Made by a program: the position numbers and the translations under genes | Shown here: positions 43,131-51,710 of the stretch, in pieces | Position numbering within the stretch: position 1 is the stretch's first letter | How the letters are laid out: the number at the start of each line of letters is the position of its first letter | The notes under the pieces: generated by a model | Databases searched by the model: none | Seen by the model: only the letters and a program-made list of their open reading frames with translations | What the model was told of the DNA's origin: nothing | Source of the DNA: Sunxiuqinia elliptica | GTDB lineage: Bacteria; Bacteroidota; Bacteroidia; Bacteroidales; Prolixibacteraceae | Reading direction: 5' to 3' | Length of the DNA: 64,000 nt | NCBI RefSeq assembly: GCF_900113005.1 | Contig: NZ_FONW01000013.1 | Location: forward strand, 1-64,000

Positions 43131-43171
43131 AGAAAGCCGAAAAAACAATATAAAGTTTCTTTCGGCTTTCT
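43131..43171. terminator. Terminator between ftcD and the SirB1-like gene
   Basis: AGAAAGCCGAAA (43131-43142) pairs with TTTCGGCTTTCT (43160-43171), extended by AAC/GTT in the loop. It lies between convergent genes. Confidence 0.85.
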
Positions 43172-43217
43172 GATTATTTATCGTTAGCCCTGCAGGTTCT
43201 CTTTCAAACGAAACAAA

Positions 43218-44084
43218 TTAAAGAAAACTGATGATTTGACTTAAGTCATCCACCTTGTCTTGATAGCCTAAGGAGTCGTAGCTTTCAATCAATAACTCCA
43301 GAAGCTTTTTGATCATGACTTTATCTTCGCAAGGCTCGTAAAAGTCAGTTGATCCGTACTGATCATTTTTATTCAAAAAGAATTCCACCTCCTTACGACC
43401 AATAATCGCTCCTTTATTGGATGGGTTAATGTAGAATAGGATTGACGACTGGTAATCTTTTCCATGTGCTTCCTGAGCTAAATCAGTATCAACATAGGCG
43501 AGTAGGGGTGTTTTGGGAAAGTTGATAACCTGAAGTGGAAACTTGAGCTCTCGAGCTACCAAGGCATACAGAATTGCCACAGAGATCGCATTTCCTCTTT
43601 TGGTTTCCAGTAATTGATTGAGGTAGCAATTTTGTGGCGAGTTTAGGTTATTGAGGTTGATCGAAAACTTGTTCACATCGTAAAAGATGTGGTTTAAAAC
43701 CGTAATCTTCTCCAAGGAAGTCAACTTGTTGTTGATCTCCAACCAAACATCATTCGATATTTTTTGAATTTTCGACCTGACATTTTTCAATTTAAGATCG
43801 GGATACTGGTATTGAGACAAAAGAAAGAAACCTTCAAACAGGTCAACTTGCTTTTGATTCCCCCAGTTCCAAATTCGGGTTCGTGTATCGCTAAACTGAA
43901 TTTGCTGGATGAGGTTTTCAATTCGTGTTTGAATTAACTCATCCAGGCTGGTTTCCCAAATTTGTTCTAACTGATCAATGATCTGACTGTCTTCACAAAG
44001 CAACTGCTGCTCTACCTCTTCGTAAACTGCTTCATCCGGATCGTCCAACAAAGCAATAAGTGCTTGTAACCGGTCTGTCTTCAT
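43218..44084 (-). CDS. SirB1/transglutaminase-like protein
   Basis: This 288-aa protein has a central region at about 90-225 matching the SirB1 (Transglut_core2) family: VLNHIFYDVNKF, NSPQNCYLNQLLETKRGNAISVAILYALVAREL. The usual catalytic Cys position of transglutaminase folds falls in the GNAISVAILY stretch and is Ala/Ser here, as in other SirB1 proteins, so enzymatic activity is doubtful. The N-terminal 80 residues are helical, HEAT-like. It overlaps no neighbour and is 12 nt from the upstream phosphorylase gene, probably one transcript. The function of the family is unclear. Confidence 0.8.
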   Translation of the reverse strand: MKTDRLQALIALLDDPDEAVYEEVEQQLLCEDSQIIDQLEQIWETSLDELIQTRIENLIQQIQFSDTRTRIWNWGNQKQVDLFEGFFLLSQYQYPDLKLKNVRSKIQKISNDVWLEINNKLTSLEKITVLNHIFYDVNKFSINLNNLNSPQNCYLNQLLETKRGNAISVAILYALVARELKFPLQVINFPKTPLLAYVDTDLAQEAHGKDYQSSILFYINPSNKGAIIGRKEVEFFLNKNDQYGSTDFYEPCEDKVMIKKLLELLIESYDSLGYQDKVDDLSQIISFL

Positions 44085-44096
44085 ATTCCCCTACAA

Positions 44097-44966
44097 TTAA
44101 GATGCAATCTTATCTAATACAAATTTGACTAATTTCTCCATGTGGGGGTGGTAATTTTCATTTGCTTCTTTACTTCTTCTGTTAGCAATCAACAGGCAAA
44201 TTGTTAATGCTTCGTGTCCTAAAAGAGCCGACAATCCGTAAATTGCAGAGCACTCCATTTCGTAATTGGTAATTTGGAAATCATTGTAATGGAAACTCTC
44301 AATTTTTTCATTCAAATCCGGATCGACAATGGGAAGTCTTAACTCCCGTCCTTGAGGGCCATAAAAGCCCGGAGCCGAAATGGTAACACCATCTTTTACT
44401 TGCGGATCCTGAAGTAGCTCGTATAGGTAATCCGAAGAATTAACGACATAAGGCTTTGTGAGCCAAGGATGCCAGTCGGTGTGATTCATGAAGTTTTGCT
44501 CAAAGTCAAGATCCGAAATGGCTTCACGATTGGCGTAAAAATTAAGCAAGCCGTCAAAACCAATTGCTTTTCTACTCAATACATAAGAGTTCACCGGAAG
44601 GTCTTTTTGCATGCCTCCAGAGGTTCCAATGCGAATGATATTTAACGAGCGTTTGGTCTCCTTTACTTCACGGGTTTCAAGATCAATATTAACCAGTGCA
44701 TCAAGTTCATTTACAACGATGTCGATATTGTCTGTTCCAATTCCTGTTGAAATAACAGTTATTCGAGTGTCTTTATAGGTTCCGGTTGTTGAATAAAACT
44801 CCCGGTTTTGGATACTGTATTCAATGTCTGAAAAATGGGCAGCAATCATCTTGACCCTTGAAGGATCGCCAACTAATAATACAAAGTCTGCAATTTGTTC
44901 TGGTTTAAGATGAAGGTGAAAGATGCTACCATCTTTATTAATGATGAGTTCTGATGACTTAATCAT
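44097..44966 (-). CDS. Nucleoside phosphorylase (uridine phosphorylase-like)
   Basis: This protein is 289 aa from the ATG at 44966; the open frame runs 27 nt further to a TTG. Phosphorylase-superfamily motifs are VLLVGDPSRVKMIAAHF (phosphate site), STGIGTDNIDIVVNEL, IRIGTSGGMQ (phosphate/ribose) and NYEMECSAIYGLSALLGH (ribose Met/Glu). It cleaves a nucleoside with phosphate to the base and (deoxy)ribose 1-phosphate. The size and NYEMECSAIYG resemble uridine phosphorylases, but base preference is not certain. Confidence 0.88.
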   Translation of the reverse strand: MIKSSELIINKDGSIFHLHLKPEQIADFVLLVGDPSRVKMIAAHFSDIEYSIQNREFYSTTGTYKDTRITVISTGIGTDNIDIVVNELDALVNIDLETREVKETKRSLNIIRIGTSGGMQKDLPVNSYVLSRKAIGFDGLLNFYANREAISDLDFEQNFMNHTDWHPWLTKPYVVNSSDYLYELLQDPQVKDGVTISAPGFYGPQGRELRLPIVDPDLNEKIESFHYNDFQITNYEMECSAIYGLSALLGHEALTICLLIANRRSKEANENYHPHMEKLVKFVLDKIAS

Positions 44967-45141
44967 GTAAAAAGGGGTTTTGTTCGATTTCAAATCTAAC
45001 TAAAAAAAACTAATAATGCTAAGTGTTCTGTCTTCTGAATCAAGCATTTTAACAACGGTTTGATATTCATTGGAGGTTTTTTGAGGATTTGCTTAAAAAC
45101 AGTACATTTACCTTCATATCAATTTAATAAATTTCAGACTA

Positions 45142-45960
45142 ATGGATTTTAACTTTAAAAAGTCGTATTTGATTCTTGCAGCGGTAGCGCTGGTTGTTGT
45201 GTTATTTTTTGGAAGCAGTATGTTTATCACTGTTCAGCCAGGTGAGCGAGGTGTGATTTTCCGCCCTTTCAGCAAAGGCTTGGACAAGGAGAACATCTAT
45301 ATTCCGGGGTTTCATGTTGTTGCCCCATGGAACACATTAATTATTTATGATGTAAAAGAGCAACAGCGAGAGGAGACCATGGATGTGTTGGATAAGAATG
45401 GTTTATCTGTAAGTGTCGAAATCTCAGTTCGTTTCAATCCAACGTATAATAAAATTGGTTATTTGCACGAAGTTTTTGGAACGCGGTATATCGATCAGTT
45501 AATTATTCCGGAAGTTCGTTCTTCGGTTCGCCAGGTGGCAGGTCGTTACACTGCCGAGGAGATCTACTCAACGAAACGTAGCGAGGTAGAAGCTTCGATA
45601 ATTAGTGAAACTAAGGAAGTGCTGAGCAATAACAATATTGATATGAAGGCACTATTGATTCGTTCAATCAATTTACCTGAGAAAATTAAACAGGCTATTG
45701 AAAAGAAATTGGAGGAAGAACAGGCTTACCTGACTTATCAATATACACTGGAAACTGCGAAACAAGAAGCTGAGAAAAGACGAATTGACGCCGAGGGTAT
45801 TGCTCGTTATAACCGGATTATTGATGCTTCGTTGACTAATAGTATCTTGAAACAACGAGGTATTGAAGCAACGATCGAGTTGGCTACGTCACCAAACTCA
45901 AAGGTTGTAGTTGTTGGAAGTGGTAAAGATGGTTTACCTCTGATTTTGGGAAATAACTAA
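45142..45960 (+). CDS. Prohibitin-family (SPFH/Band 7) membrane protein
   Basis: This 272-aa protein has an N-terminal membrane anchor (YLILAAVALVVVLFFGSSMF). The SPFH domain spans about 30-190 (VQPGERGVIFRPFSKGLDKE, PGFHVVAPWNTLIIYDVKEQ, YTAEEIYSTKR), followed by a helical, charged coiled coil at about 185-235 and a short tail. It matches the mitochondrial prohibitin layout. Bacterial homologues form ring assemblies around membrane proteases; no ftsH or NfeD gene is adjacent here. It is monocistronic and ends in a strong terminator. Confidence 0.92.
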   Translation: MDFNFKKSYLILAAVALVVVLFFGSSMFITVQPGERGVIFRPFSKGLDKENIYIPGFHVVAPWNTLIIYDVKEQQREETMDVLDKNGLSVSVEISVRFNPTYNKIGYLHEVFGTRYIDQLIIPEVRSSVRQVAGRYTAEEIYSTKRSEVEASIISETKEVLSNNNIDMKALLIRSINLPEKIKQAIEKKLEEEQAYLTYQYTLETAKQEAEKRRIDAEGIARYNRIIDASLTNSILKQRGIEATIELATSPNSKVVVVGSGKDGLPLILGNN

Positions 45961-45977
45961 CCCGATAAAAGAAATAG

Positions 45978-46014
45978 AAAGCCGGCAAGCATTTGTGTTT
46001 CGCCGGCTTTTTTT
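45978..46014 (+). terminator. Terminator after the prohibitin gene
   Basis: The stem pairs AAAGCCGGC with GCCGGCTTT (16-nt loop), followed by a T run. Confidence 0.92.
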
Positions 46015-46050
46015 GATCTTATTTTAATTGCAAATTCTCGACGATATTCA

Positions 46051-46533
46051 ATGAGAAAATTAATTAATGTACATGTGAATGACGATCCCGAAAAATACCG
46101 GTGCATCGGTTGTTCGCCTCACAATCCAATTGGTATTAAACTAGAGTTCTGGGATGATGGTGAAAGCATTGTGTCGGAGTGGGAACCAAACCCAAATTTT
46201 ATGGGATGGGTAGATGTTCTTCATGGAGGCATTCAGGCTACTTTGCTCGATGAAATTGCAGCTTGGGTCGTTTATACCAAGTGTGCAACGGCAGGAGTAA
46301 CTGCTGAGTTGCAGGTAAAGTACAAAAAGCCTGTTTATACGAATAAAGGAAAACTGAGGATCAAAGGAACACTTATAGAACAGAATAGGCGGTTAGCACT
46401 AATTAAGAGTCAATTGTTTGACTCCGAGGGTGAATTGTGTGCTGAAGCTGATGTGAAATACTTTGTTTTTCCCGAGAAAGTTGCTCGTGAAAAATTTTAC
46501 TATCCGGGAGTGAATGCTTTTTACGGAGAATAA
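46051..46533 (+). CDS. PaaI-type hotdog-fold thioesterase
   Basis: This 160-aa protein has a hotdog core at about 45-145, with the active-site segment GWVDVLHGGIQATLLDEIAAW (HGG-x-x-x-x-x-x-D/E) and AELQVKYKKPVYT. It probably hydrolyses an acyl-CoA thioester in the cytoplasm. The N-terminal CIGCSPHNPIG Cys pair is common in this subfamily (YigI/PaaI-like). It stands alone and the substrate is unknown. Confidence 0.88.
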   Translation: MRKLINVHVNDDPEKYRCIGCSPHNPIGIKLEFWDDGESIVSEWEPNPNFMGWVDVLHGGIQATLLDEIAAWVVYTKCATAGVTAELQVKYKKPVYTNKGKLRIKGTLIEQNRRLALIKSQLFDSEGELCAEADVKYFVFPEKVAREKFYYPGVNAFYGE

Positions 46534-46556
46534 AAGCGCAGAAGTTTAAATGAGAT

Positions 46557-46829
46557 TTAGTTTTTAGTGCAAACTTCTTCGGTTAAAGGAACCCAAGGAG
46601 CTGTTTGTTCATTTGAACCTGTCGGTATTTGTTGAATGCTGTCAGCTTTGCCATCATCAAGAAGCGGCAGGTCTTTTTCATCTGCATTAACCTCTGGCAA
46701 TTTGGGTTTTTCTACCGGAGCTGTAACTGTTACACTATCCGTATTAAATGGCTTCTCAATTTCAACTTGATGAGTCAGTTTTAGCCCTAGCAAATAGAAG
46801 ATCGAAGATGTTAGAATAATTAATTTCAT
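46557..46829 (-). CDS. Small secreted or membrane-anchored hypothetical protein
   Basis: This 90-aa protein starts with an N-terminal hydrophobic segment (MKLIILTSSIFYLLGLKL), then an acidic, Pro-rich low-complexity region and a C-terminal Cys three residues from the end. No family is recognised. It converges on the thioesterase gene with a 23-nt gap. A start ATG is present and the reading frame is free of overlap, so it is plausible as a real gene, but it could be spurious. Confidence 0.5.
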   Translation of the reverse strand: MKLIILTSSIFYLLGLKLTHQVEIEKPFNTDSVTVTAPVEKPKLPEVNADEKDLPLLDDGKADSIQQIPTGSNEQTAPWVPLTEEVCTKN

Positions 46830-46929
46830 GGCTTAATTCTTGATGCAACCAAAATTAATGCTTTTTACTTAATGTTTTCGAAATTTATCGATGAACGACT
46901 GGCTTTTTTCTTTAAAAAATGTTAATAGT

Positions 46930-46973
46930 CCGTTGAACGACCTATTCATTTCAAAGGATAAGTCATTCAACGG
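46930..46973. terminator. Terminator-like hairpin
   Basis: CCGTTGAACGAC (46930-46941) pairs with GTCATTCAACGG (46962-46973) with one mismatch and a 20-nt loop. On the minus strand it lies about 50 nt past the oxidoreductase stop. Confidence 0.65.
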
Positions 46974-47024
46974 TTCATTTTATTACACTATTTGATGATT
47001 TTTTGTGTCAATTCTTAAGTTGAA

Positions 47025-48017
47025 CTAATCGTGTCCGGCGAAAACAATTCCTGCATCGGCTCTCACTTTGTCAAGTGTCTCGATGAGGTCAAGGCTTGTT
47101 TGAAATGACATTTTAGGACTTTCTATCTGTCCATTGTCGAGGCATTGCATGACATGTTCGGCCTCAAACTGGTACCCTTTTCCTTCAATTTCTTCAACAG
47201 GAACAGCTTCTTCATGATCCATTCCTGCTTCCCAAATACTTATTTGAGTAGGCGCAAACCAGCGTTTGTTTAGGCGCAGATAACCTTTTTCGCACCAGTA
47301 CTCGGTTTGAATAGAAGAATGCGATGCAAAGCTGGAAGCCAGTGAGGCCATTGCTCCGTTTGGATATTTAAAGCTCATCAAAATACTTTCTTCGGCACCT
47401 GTAAATCCAAAGTTGACCATGGTTTTTAGCTCACTTGGTTTTCCTAAAGCCATTAAGGAGGCAAAGACCGGGTAAATTCCAATGTCTAGCAAGGAACCAC
47501 CGCCAAGATCAGTATTGTATAGTCTTTTATCGGCATTCTTTTCAGCATTGAAAGCAAAGTCTGAACGCACCATTTTTAGTTTGCCCAGTTTTTCGGCTTG
47601 AAGGATTTCCCGGGCTTTTAGGAAACTGGGTTGAAAACGGGTCCAAAAGGCTTCCATCAGGAAGGTATTATTTTCCTTGGCGCAGGCAACCATCTCTTGT
47701 GCTTCGCGAAGGTTGATGGCAAATGCTTTTTCACATAGCACCGCTTTTTTATGGCGAAGGCATAGTAAAGCGTGCTCGTGATGGTGGGAGTGGGGCGTAG
47801 CTATGTAAATAACGTCAACCTGCGGATCTTGAACCAGCTCGGTATAGCTTCCATAAGCTTTTTGGTAGCCAAGTTCATTGGCAAATTCCTGGGCACGTTC
47901 GATGTTGCGGGAAGCTGCTGCATAAAGATTTGCTTGCGGTAAAAGCTTCAGGTCTTCAGAAAACTTTCGGGCAATTTTGCCGCAGCCTAAGATGGCCCAA
48001 TTGTATTGTTTTTTCAT
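47025..48017 (-). CDS. Gfo/Idh/MocA-family NAD(P)-dependent oxidoreductase
   Basis: This 330-aa protein has a Rossmann N-terminus (WAILGCGKIARKFSEDL, G-x-G-x-x-A), the family signature YIATPHSHHHEHALLCL and CEKAFAINLREAQEM (catalytic Lys of the EKP-type motif, here EKA). A C-terminal alpha/beta domain follows (SDFAFNAEKNADKRLYNTDL, GGGSLLDIGIYPVFASL). It probably oxidises a sugar or trans-dihydrodiol-like alcohol; the GGGSLLDIGIYP motif is common in dehydrogenases of that branch. It is monocistronic. Confidence 0.92.
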   Translation of the reverse strand: MKKQYNWAILGCGKIARKFSEDLKLLPQANLYAAASRNIERAQEFANELGYQKAYGSYTELVQDPQVDVIYIATPHSHHHEHALLCLRHKKAVLCEKAFAINLREAQEMVACAKENNTFLMEAFWTRFQPSFLKAREILQAEKLGKLKMVRSDFAFNAEKNADKRLYNTDLGGGSLLDIGIYPVFASLMALGKPSELKTMVNFGFTGAEESILMSFKYPNGAMASLASSFASHSSIQTEYWCEKGYLRLNKRWFAPTQISIWEAGMDHEEAVPVEEIEGKGYQFEAEHVMQCLDNGQIESPKMSFQTSLDLIETLDKVRADAGIVFAGHD

Positions 48018-48216
48018 GTTAAAGCGTATTTGTTACTATTCGATTTTAGTTTGTTGAGGTTAATTCTTTAAAAGAATGATTTTTCCGATTAGCAAGATAG
48101 AAAATATCGGGAAGAATCCGATAAAACATCAACTTTGCAGGCGGCAAAAAAAGTTTTGACTTTACGCCGCAAGTTTTTTTGCTAACTTGTGTCTGTTAGG
48201 TAACGGACTTTTCCCA

Positions 48217-48795
48217 ATGAATGAACTAGCGTTAATTAGAGCCATACAAAACGGAGACGAACAAGCTTTTAAACAGCTGGTTGATCGATACCAGTTGCTT
48301 GTTCGAAATACTTGCCTGAACTTTGTGCATGACAAGCATGATGCGGAAGATCTTGCTCAGGAAGTGTTTATTGAAGTTTTTCGATCAGCTTCTAAATTCA
48401 GAGGGGAGTCGAAGTTATCGACGTGGATTTATCGGATTACGGTCAATAAATCACTGAATTTTCAAAGAGATAATAAGCGACGCAGTTTTTTTCAATCGAT
48501 TGGCGATGCTTTGTTTGGCTCAGAAAAGATGCTAGGAGTTTCTACTGTTTCAGCGGAAGGACAGCCAGAGCAAGATTTGGAAAACAAAGAGCGTAAAGAG
48601 CAGATTTACCGTGCAATAGAAGAATTGCCGGAGCGACAAAAAATTGCATTTCGTTTAAGTAAACTGGACGATTTATCCTATCAGGAGATCGCAGAAATTA
48701 TGCAGCTTTCGCTTTCCTCTGTTGAGTCGTTGATTCATCGGGCGAAGCTCAATTTGCAGAAAAAATTGTACCAGTGTTATAAAAAAGGGATTTAA
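48217..48795 (+). CDS. RpoE-type ECF sigma factor
   Basis: This protein is 192 aa from the ATG at 48217 (the frame opens at a TTG at 48187). Region 2 (QAFKQLVDRYQLLVRNTCLN, DAEDLAQEVFIEVFRSASKF) and region 4 (EELPERQKIAFRLSKLDDLS, YQEIAEIMQLSLSSVESLIH) are complete. It differs from the sus-associated sigma factor at 759. The following gene encodes a zinc-finger anti-sigma factor and then a Spy/CpxP-like periplasmic sensor, the arrangement used for envelope or metal stress regulons. Confidence 0.94.
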   Translation: MNELALIRAIQNGDEQAFKQLVDRYQLLVRNTCLNFVHDKHDAEDLAQEVFIEVFRSASKFRGESKLSTWIYRITVNKSLNFQRDNKRRSFFQSIGDALFGSEKMLGVSTVSAEGQPEQDLENKERKEQIYRAIEELPERQKIAFRLSKLDDLSYQEIAEIMQLSLSSVESLIHRAKLNLQKKLYQCYKKGI

Positions 48796-48835
48796 GACAG
48801 CAAGTTTTTGATTTATTTGGTGTCAAAAGTATAAG

Positions 48836-48844
48836 TAAGGAGGT
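48836..48844 (+). promoter_or_regulatory. Strong Shine-Dalgarno sequence before the anti-sigma gene
   Basis: TAAGGAGGT, a near-perfect match to the anti-SD complement, sits 4 nt before the ATG at 48849. Such sites are rare in Bacteroidota and I do not see one at other starts in this window. Confidence 0.6.
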
Positions 48845-48848
48845 TGTT

Positions 48849-49265
48849 ATGAAACATCGAGCCATAAAAGAAAAATTAATGTTTTACATGGAAGACTCAT
48901 TGTTAGCCAAGGAGAAGCAGGAGATTGCTGAGCATCTGAGCCATTGTGATGAGTGTCAGCAGCTATTAGAGAGCTTGAGGAAGGATTTAGCTTTATTGAA
49001 CTTCGAAAAATACACCGAGAATGATCCTTATTTTTACACACGGCTAAAGGCTCGAATGGAAGTGCCCGCGCAACCAGCGTCCCGTCGTTTGTGGCAACCA
49101 GCTTTGTTTGGCGCATTGCTTCTGTTGGCAATTAGCCTGGGGACAGTTGTTGGAAAGCAGTTTTCGGTAGAGCAAGGTTCCGATGATGGCCTGACATCAG
49201 AATTAGTTCCTTTTGATGGCTTGCAGGAAGAGCCGATTGAACAATTTTTACTAACTTTTGAGTGA
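48849..49265 (+). CDS. Zinc-finger (HC2) anti-sigma factor
   Basis: This 138-aa protein has an N-terminal anti-sigma zinc finger (EHLSHCDECQQLLESLRKDL, the H-x3-C-x2-C ZAS motif) at about 27-50, a membrane segment at about 83-101 (PALFGALLLLAISLGTVVG) and a short periplasmic tail. It should bind and hold the ECF factor encoded 53 nt upstream. A strong Shine-Dalgarno precedes its ATG. The stop codon overlaps the ATG of the next gene by one base (TGATG), so the two are translationally coupled. Confidence 0.92.
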   Translation: MKHRAIKEKLMFYMEDSLLAKEKQEIAEHLSHCDECQQLLESLRKDLALLNFEKYTENDPYFYTRLKARMEVPAQPASRRLWQPALFGALLLLAISLGTVVGKQFSVEQGSDDGLTSELVPFDGLQEEPIEQFLLTFE

Positions 49266-49780
49266 TGTTTACAAAAACGAAAATATTGATGTGGTTGGTA
49301 ATTATTCTATTGGTTACCAATATTTCCACGATTATTTCATTTATTTATCATTCTCAGGAAGAGCATAAGCTTCCTGCTAAAACAGAATCAATAGCGGTTC
49401 CTGGTGAACAGCGTACGCGTTTTTTTAAGGAACAACTTGACTTGACAGCTGATCAGTTGGTGTTGTTTCGCGAAGCTAATCGCAATTTCAACCGGGAGGC
49501 AAGAGCTGTTACCGGAGAGATGGAACAACTGCGCGCGGAGTTGGTAGCCGAGATGGTACGGGCTGAATCGGATACTGCTCGTTTGGAGCAAATTTCGACC
49601 TTAATTGGAGCGCAGCATAAACAATTAAAGACAATCACCTATGCCTTTTTTCTGGAGCTGAAAGCCATCTGCTCTCCCGAGCAGAATGAAAAACTGGCTC
49701 GAATTTTCCAATCGCTGATTTCTGCCGATCAGGATATTCAACTTCCAAAAGGGAGAAAACATCGTAATGGGCGGAGGTAA
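49265..49780 (+). CDS. Spy/CpxP/metal-resistance-type periplasmic sensor
   Basis: This protein is 171 aa from the ATG at 49265, with an N-terminal membrane anchor (ILMWLVIILLVTNISTII) and then a helical LTxxQ-type domain: RFFKEQLDLTADQLVLFREA at about 45-65, further long helices, and ICSPEQNEKLARIFQSL near the end. Such proteins chaperone periplasmic proteins or sense metals (compare CnrX or ZraP) and often complete an ECF/anti-sigma switch. It overlaps the anti-sigma stop by one base. Confidence 0.85.
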   Translation: MFTKTKILMWLVIILLVTNISTIISFIYHSQEEHKLPAKTESIAVPGEQRTRFFKEQLDLTADQLVLFREANRNFNREARAVTGEMEQLRAELVAEMVRAESDTARLEQISTLIGAQHKQLKTITYAFFLELKAICSPEQNEKLARIFQSLISADQDIQLPKGRKHRNGRR

Positions 49781-50289
49781 GCTAATCTGTGATCTCTTCA
49801 ACTTTTTTATGATTTCGCCTGAAACATGGTGAGCTACAAAGGCGATAAGAAATATCGCTAAAATTGGCTCTTTCAAATTGGCGGTGGCATCTGACCTAAC
49901 TTCTTGAATTCTTTTTTTGCTTCTCAACAAATTTCTTCAATCTGATTGCAGACCATTGATTGGTTGTTGTAAGCTGAAGTGTGTAAATCATTGTTGTCGG
50001 AAAACCCAGTAAAACAAGGCTTTCTAAATTTTCTTGAAAAAATCATCTTCCAAGCGCAAGTTTTTCAAGTCGGCTGTGTCTTATTAGTAAAAACAGTAAA
50101 TGAACACTTGCTAATAATGGGGAGGGATTCTTAGGCGCCAGATAAATCTCGGTTTTAGCAATTAAAAACAACAAAATTCAAAGTCGGATAAAAAATGAGC
50201 AGAACAGTTGGACAGAAGACTTTAGACATGTAGCAAGACAGAGTCCCGTTCAGCCATTTTTTTGACCAGAACAATTAAAATTTAAAAAG
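49781..50289. other. Roughly 510-nt intergenic region without a gene
   Basis: No supported coding frame. A short hairpin GCGATA-agaaa-TATCGC lies at about 49842-49858. The right end is AT-rich and should hold the promoter of the Gly-rich protein gene, possibly the ECF-dependent one. No strong terminator is seen after the Spy-like gene. Confidence 0.5.
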
Positions 50290-50787
50290 ATGAAAAGAGT
50301 GCATTATTTATTAGGATTGGTTTTGGCTATGGCCATTTCAACCAGTGTGATCGGACAAACTCAATCTCGTAAAAACCTTCCTTGTATCAACGGAATTAGC
50401 AATCTGACAGAGGATCAGCAAAAGCAGATTGAGGAATTGGAACAGAGCCATCAGGCTAAGATGGACGCTTTCAGAAAAGAACGGAGAAATACTTCAAACT
50501 TAGATGAAAAGCAGCAAGTGTATGATCAAATGCAAGCGGCCAAAGGAACGCATCGTACTCAGGTATTGAACTTATTAGATGAAGGTCAGAAACAAGAATA
50601 CCTGGCTTTGCAGGGAAATGGAAAACGCCAGTTTCAAGGCAAACGCAATGCCGGAAATAGAGCTTGTTACGGAGTTCGAGGAAATGGACAGGGCAGAGGC
50701 CAAGGAAATTTCAAGGGCAAGCGTGGAGGCAATTGCCAAGGCATTGGAGGTGGTCAGGGACGAAGTGGCCGAAATAGAAATTGGTAA
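50290..50787 (+). CDS. Secreted Spy-like protein with a Gly/Arg/Asn-rich tail
   Basis: This 165-aa protein has a signal peptide (MKRVHYLLGLVLAMAISTSVIG). A helical region at about 35-105 has the LTEDQQKQIEELEQSHQAKM and LLDEGQKQEYLAL pattern of Spy/LTxxQ proteins. The C-terminal 55 residues are low-complexity and rich in Gly, Arg, Gln and Asn (NGQGRGQGNFKGKRGGNCQG). Two Cys residues in the tail and one near the N-terminus could bind metal. It precedes the DUF2202 gene by 20 nt and is likely co-transcribed with it. It is probably a target of the nearby ECF system. Confidence 0.8.
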   Translation: MKRVHYLLGLVLAMAISTSVIGQTQSRKNLPCINGISNLTEDQQKQIEELEQSHQAKMDAFRKERRNTSNLDEKQQVYDQMQAAKGTHRTQVLNLLDEGQKQEYLALQGNGKRQFQGKRNAGNRACYGVRGNGQGRGQGNFKGKRGGNCQGIGGGQGRSGRNRNW

Positions 50788-50807
50788 TCAACATTAAAAT
50801 AAGTACA

Positions 50808-51638
50808 ATGAAAAGAATCGTTTATATCGTCGCATTGATGGTTGTTGCTCTAGGAGCATGTAGCGACAATGAAATGACAGGAGCGGAGTTGAAGAGTGCA
50901 TCACTGTTAGCAGTCGATACTGATGGAAGCACGTCGGTTGAGCTAAATGAATTGAAAGCAGCTTTGGTCGGAGAGGAAACGGAATTGTCGGATGAGGAAA
51001 TGGCTGGATTGCTTTGGATGCGGGAGGAAGAAAAACTAGCAGGAGATTTGTATCAAACGTTCAATGATTTGTACGATTGGCGAATTTTTGGAAATATTTC
51101 TCGTAGTGAATCCACGCATGTTACCGCCGTGCTGACACTGTTTGACTTGTTTGGAATTGAAGACAATTCGCCTGAGGAGGTTGGTGTTTTTGCCAATGCC
51201 GACATTCAAAAGTTGTTTGATGAACTGAAGGCTTCAGGAGAAGTGTCGTTGGTTGAAGCTTTGAAAGTAGGGGCTTATGTCGAAGAGTTGGATATTCTGG
51301 ACTTGGAAGAACGCTTGGAAGAAACAAACAATGCCGATATTCAACTGGTTTATGAAAATTTATTGCGGGGGTCTCGCAATCACTTGCGTGCTTTTACTCG
51401 TGTGTTGGCTCAAAACAATGTTTATTATCAACCCTTGATTTTGTCTGATGATTATTTCAATGAGATTGTAGAAGGAGAGATGGAAAGAGGTTCGCAAAAT
51501 AGAAATTGTGCTTTGGGCTATGGTTACGCCAATCGAAATGGCAATAACAACCGGGCTCAATACAATTCAGGTGATTGCGAAGGCGATCCTCAAAATGGAG
51601 TTGGTGGACAACAAAAAAGATACCGGGGAGGAAACTAA
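50808..51638 (+). CDS. DUF2202 ferritin-like lipoprotein
   Basis: This protein is 276 aa from the ATG at 50808 and has a lipobox (VVALGACS, Cys about 18). The DUF2202 domain spans about 70-215 and shows a ferritin-like spacing of ligands: REEEKLAGDLYQTF, SRSESTHVTAVLTLFDLF, DLEERLEETNN and LLRGSRNHLRAFTRVL, i.e. E, E-x-x-H, E and H, enough for a di-metal site. The C-terminus is Asn/Gly-rich, like its upstream neighbour. Its function is unknown; DUF2202 proteins often occur near envelope stress or metal genes. It ends in a good terminator. Confidence 0.85.
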   Translation: MKRIVYIVALMVVALGACSDNEMTGAELKSASLLAVDTDGSTSVELNELKAALVGEETELSDEEMAGLLWMREEEKLAGDLYQTFNDLYDWRIFGNISRSESTHVTAVLTLFDLFGIEDNSPEEVGVFANADIQKLFDELKASGEVSLVEALKVGAYVEELDILDLEERLEETNNADIQLVYENLLRGSRNHLRAFTRVLAQNNVYYQPLILSDDYFNEIVEGEMERGSQNRNCALGYGYANRNGNNNRAQYNSGDCEGDPQNGVGGQQKRYRGGN

Positions 51639-51673
51639 ACCAAGTTAAAAAGAGTTCGGTTTTTATAGAGAAT

Positions 51674-51710
51674 GGGGTTTGAAGTGATGCTTCAAGCCCC
51701 GTTTATTTTT
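51674..51710. terminator. Bidirectional terminator after the DUF2202 gene
   Basis: GGGGTTTGAAG (51674-51684) pairs with CTTCAAGCCCC (51690-51700, one G-U), followed by GTTTATTTTT. It lies between convergent genes. Confidence 0.88.
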
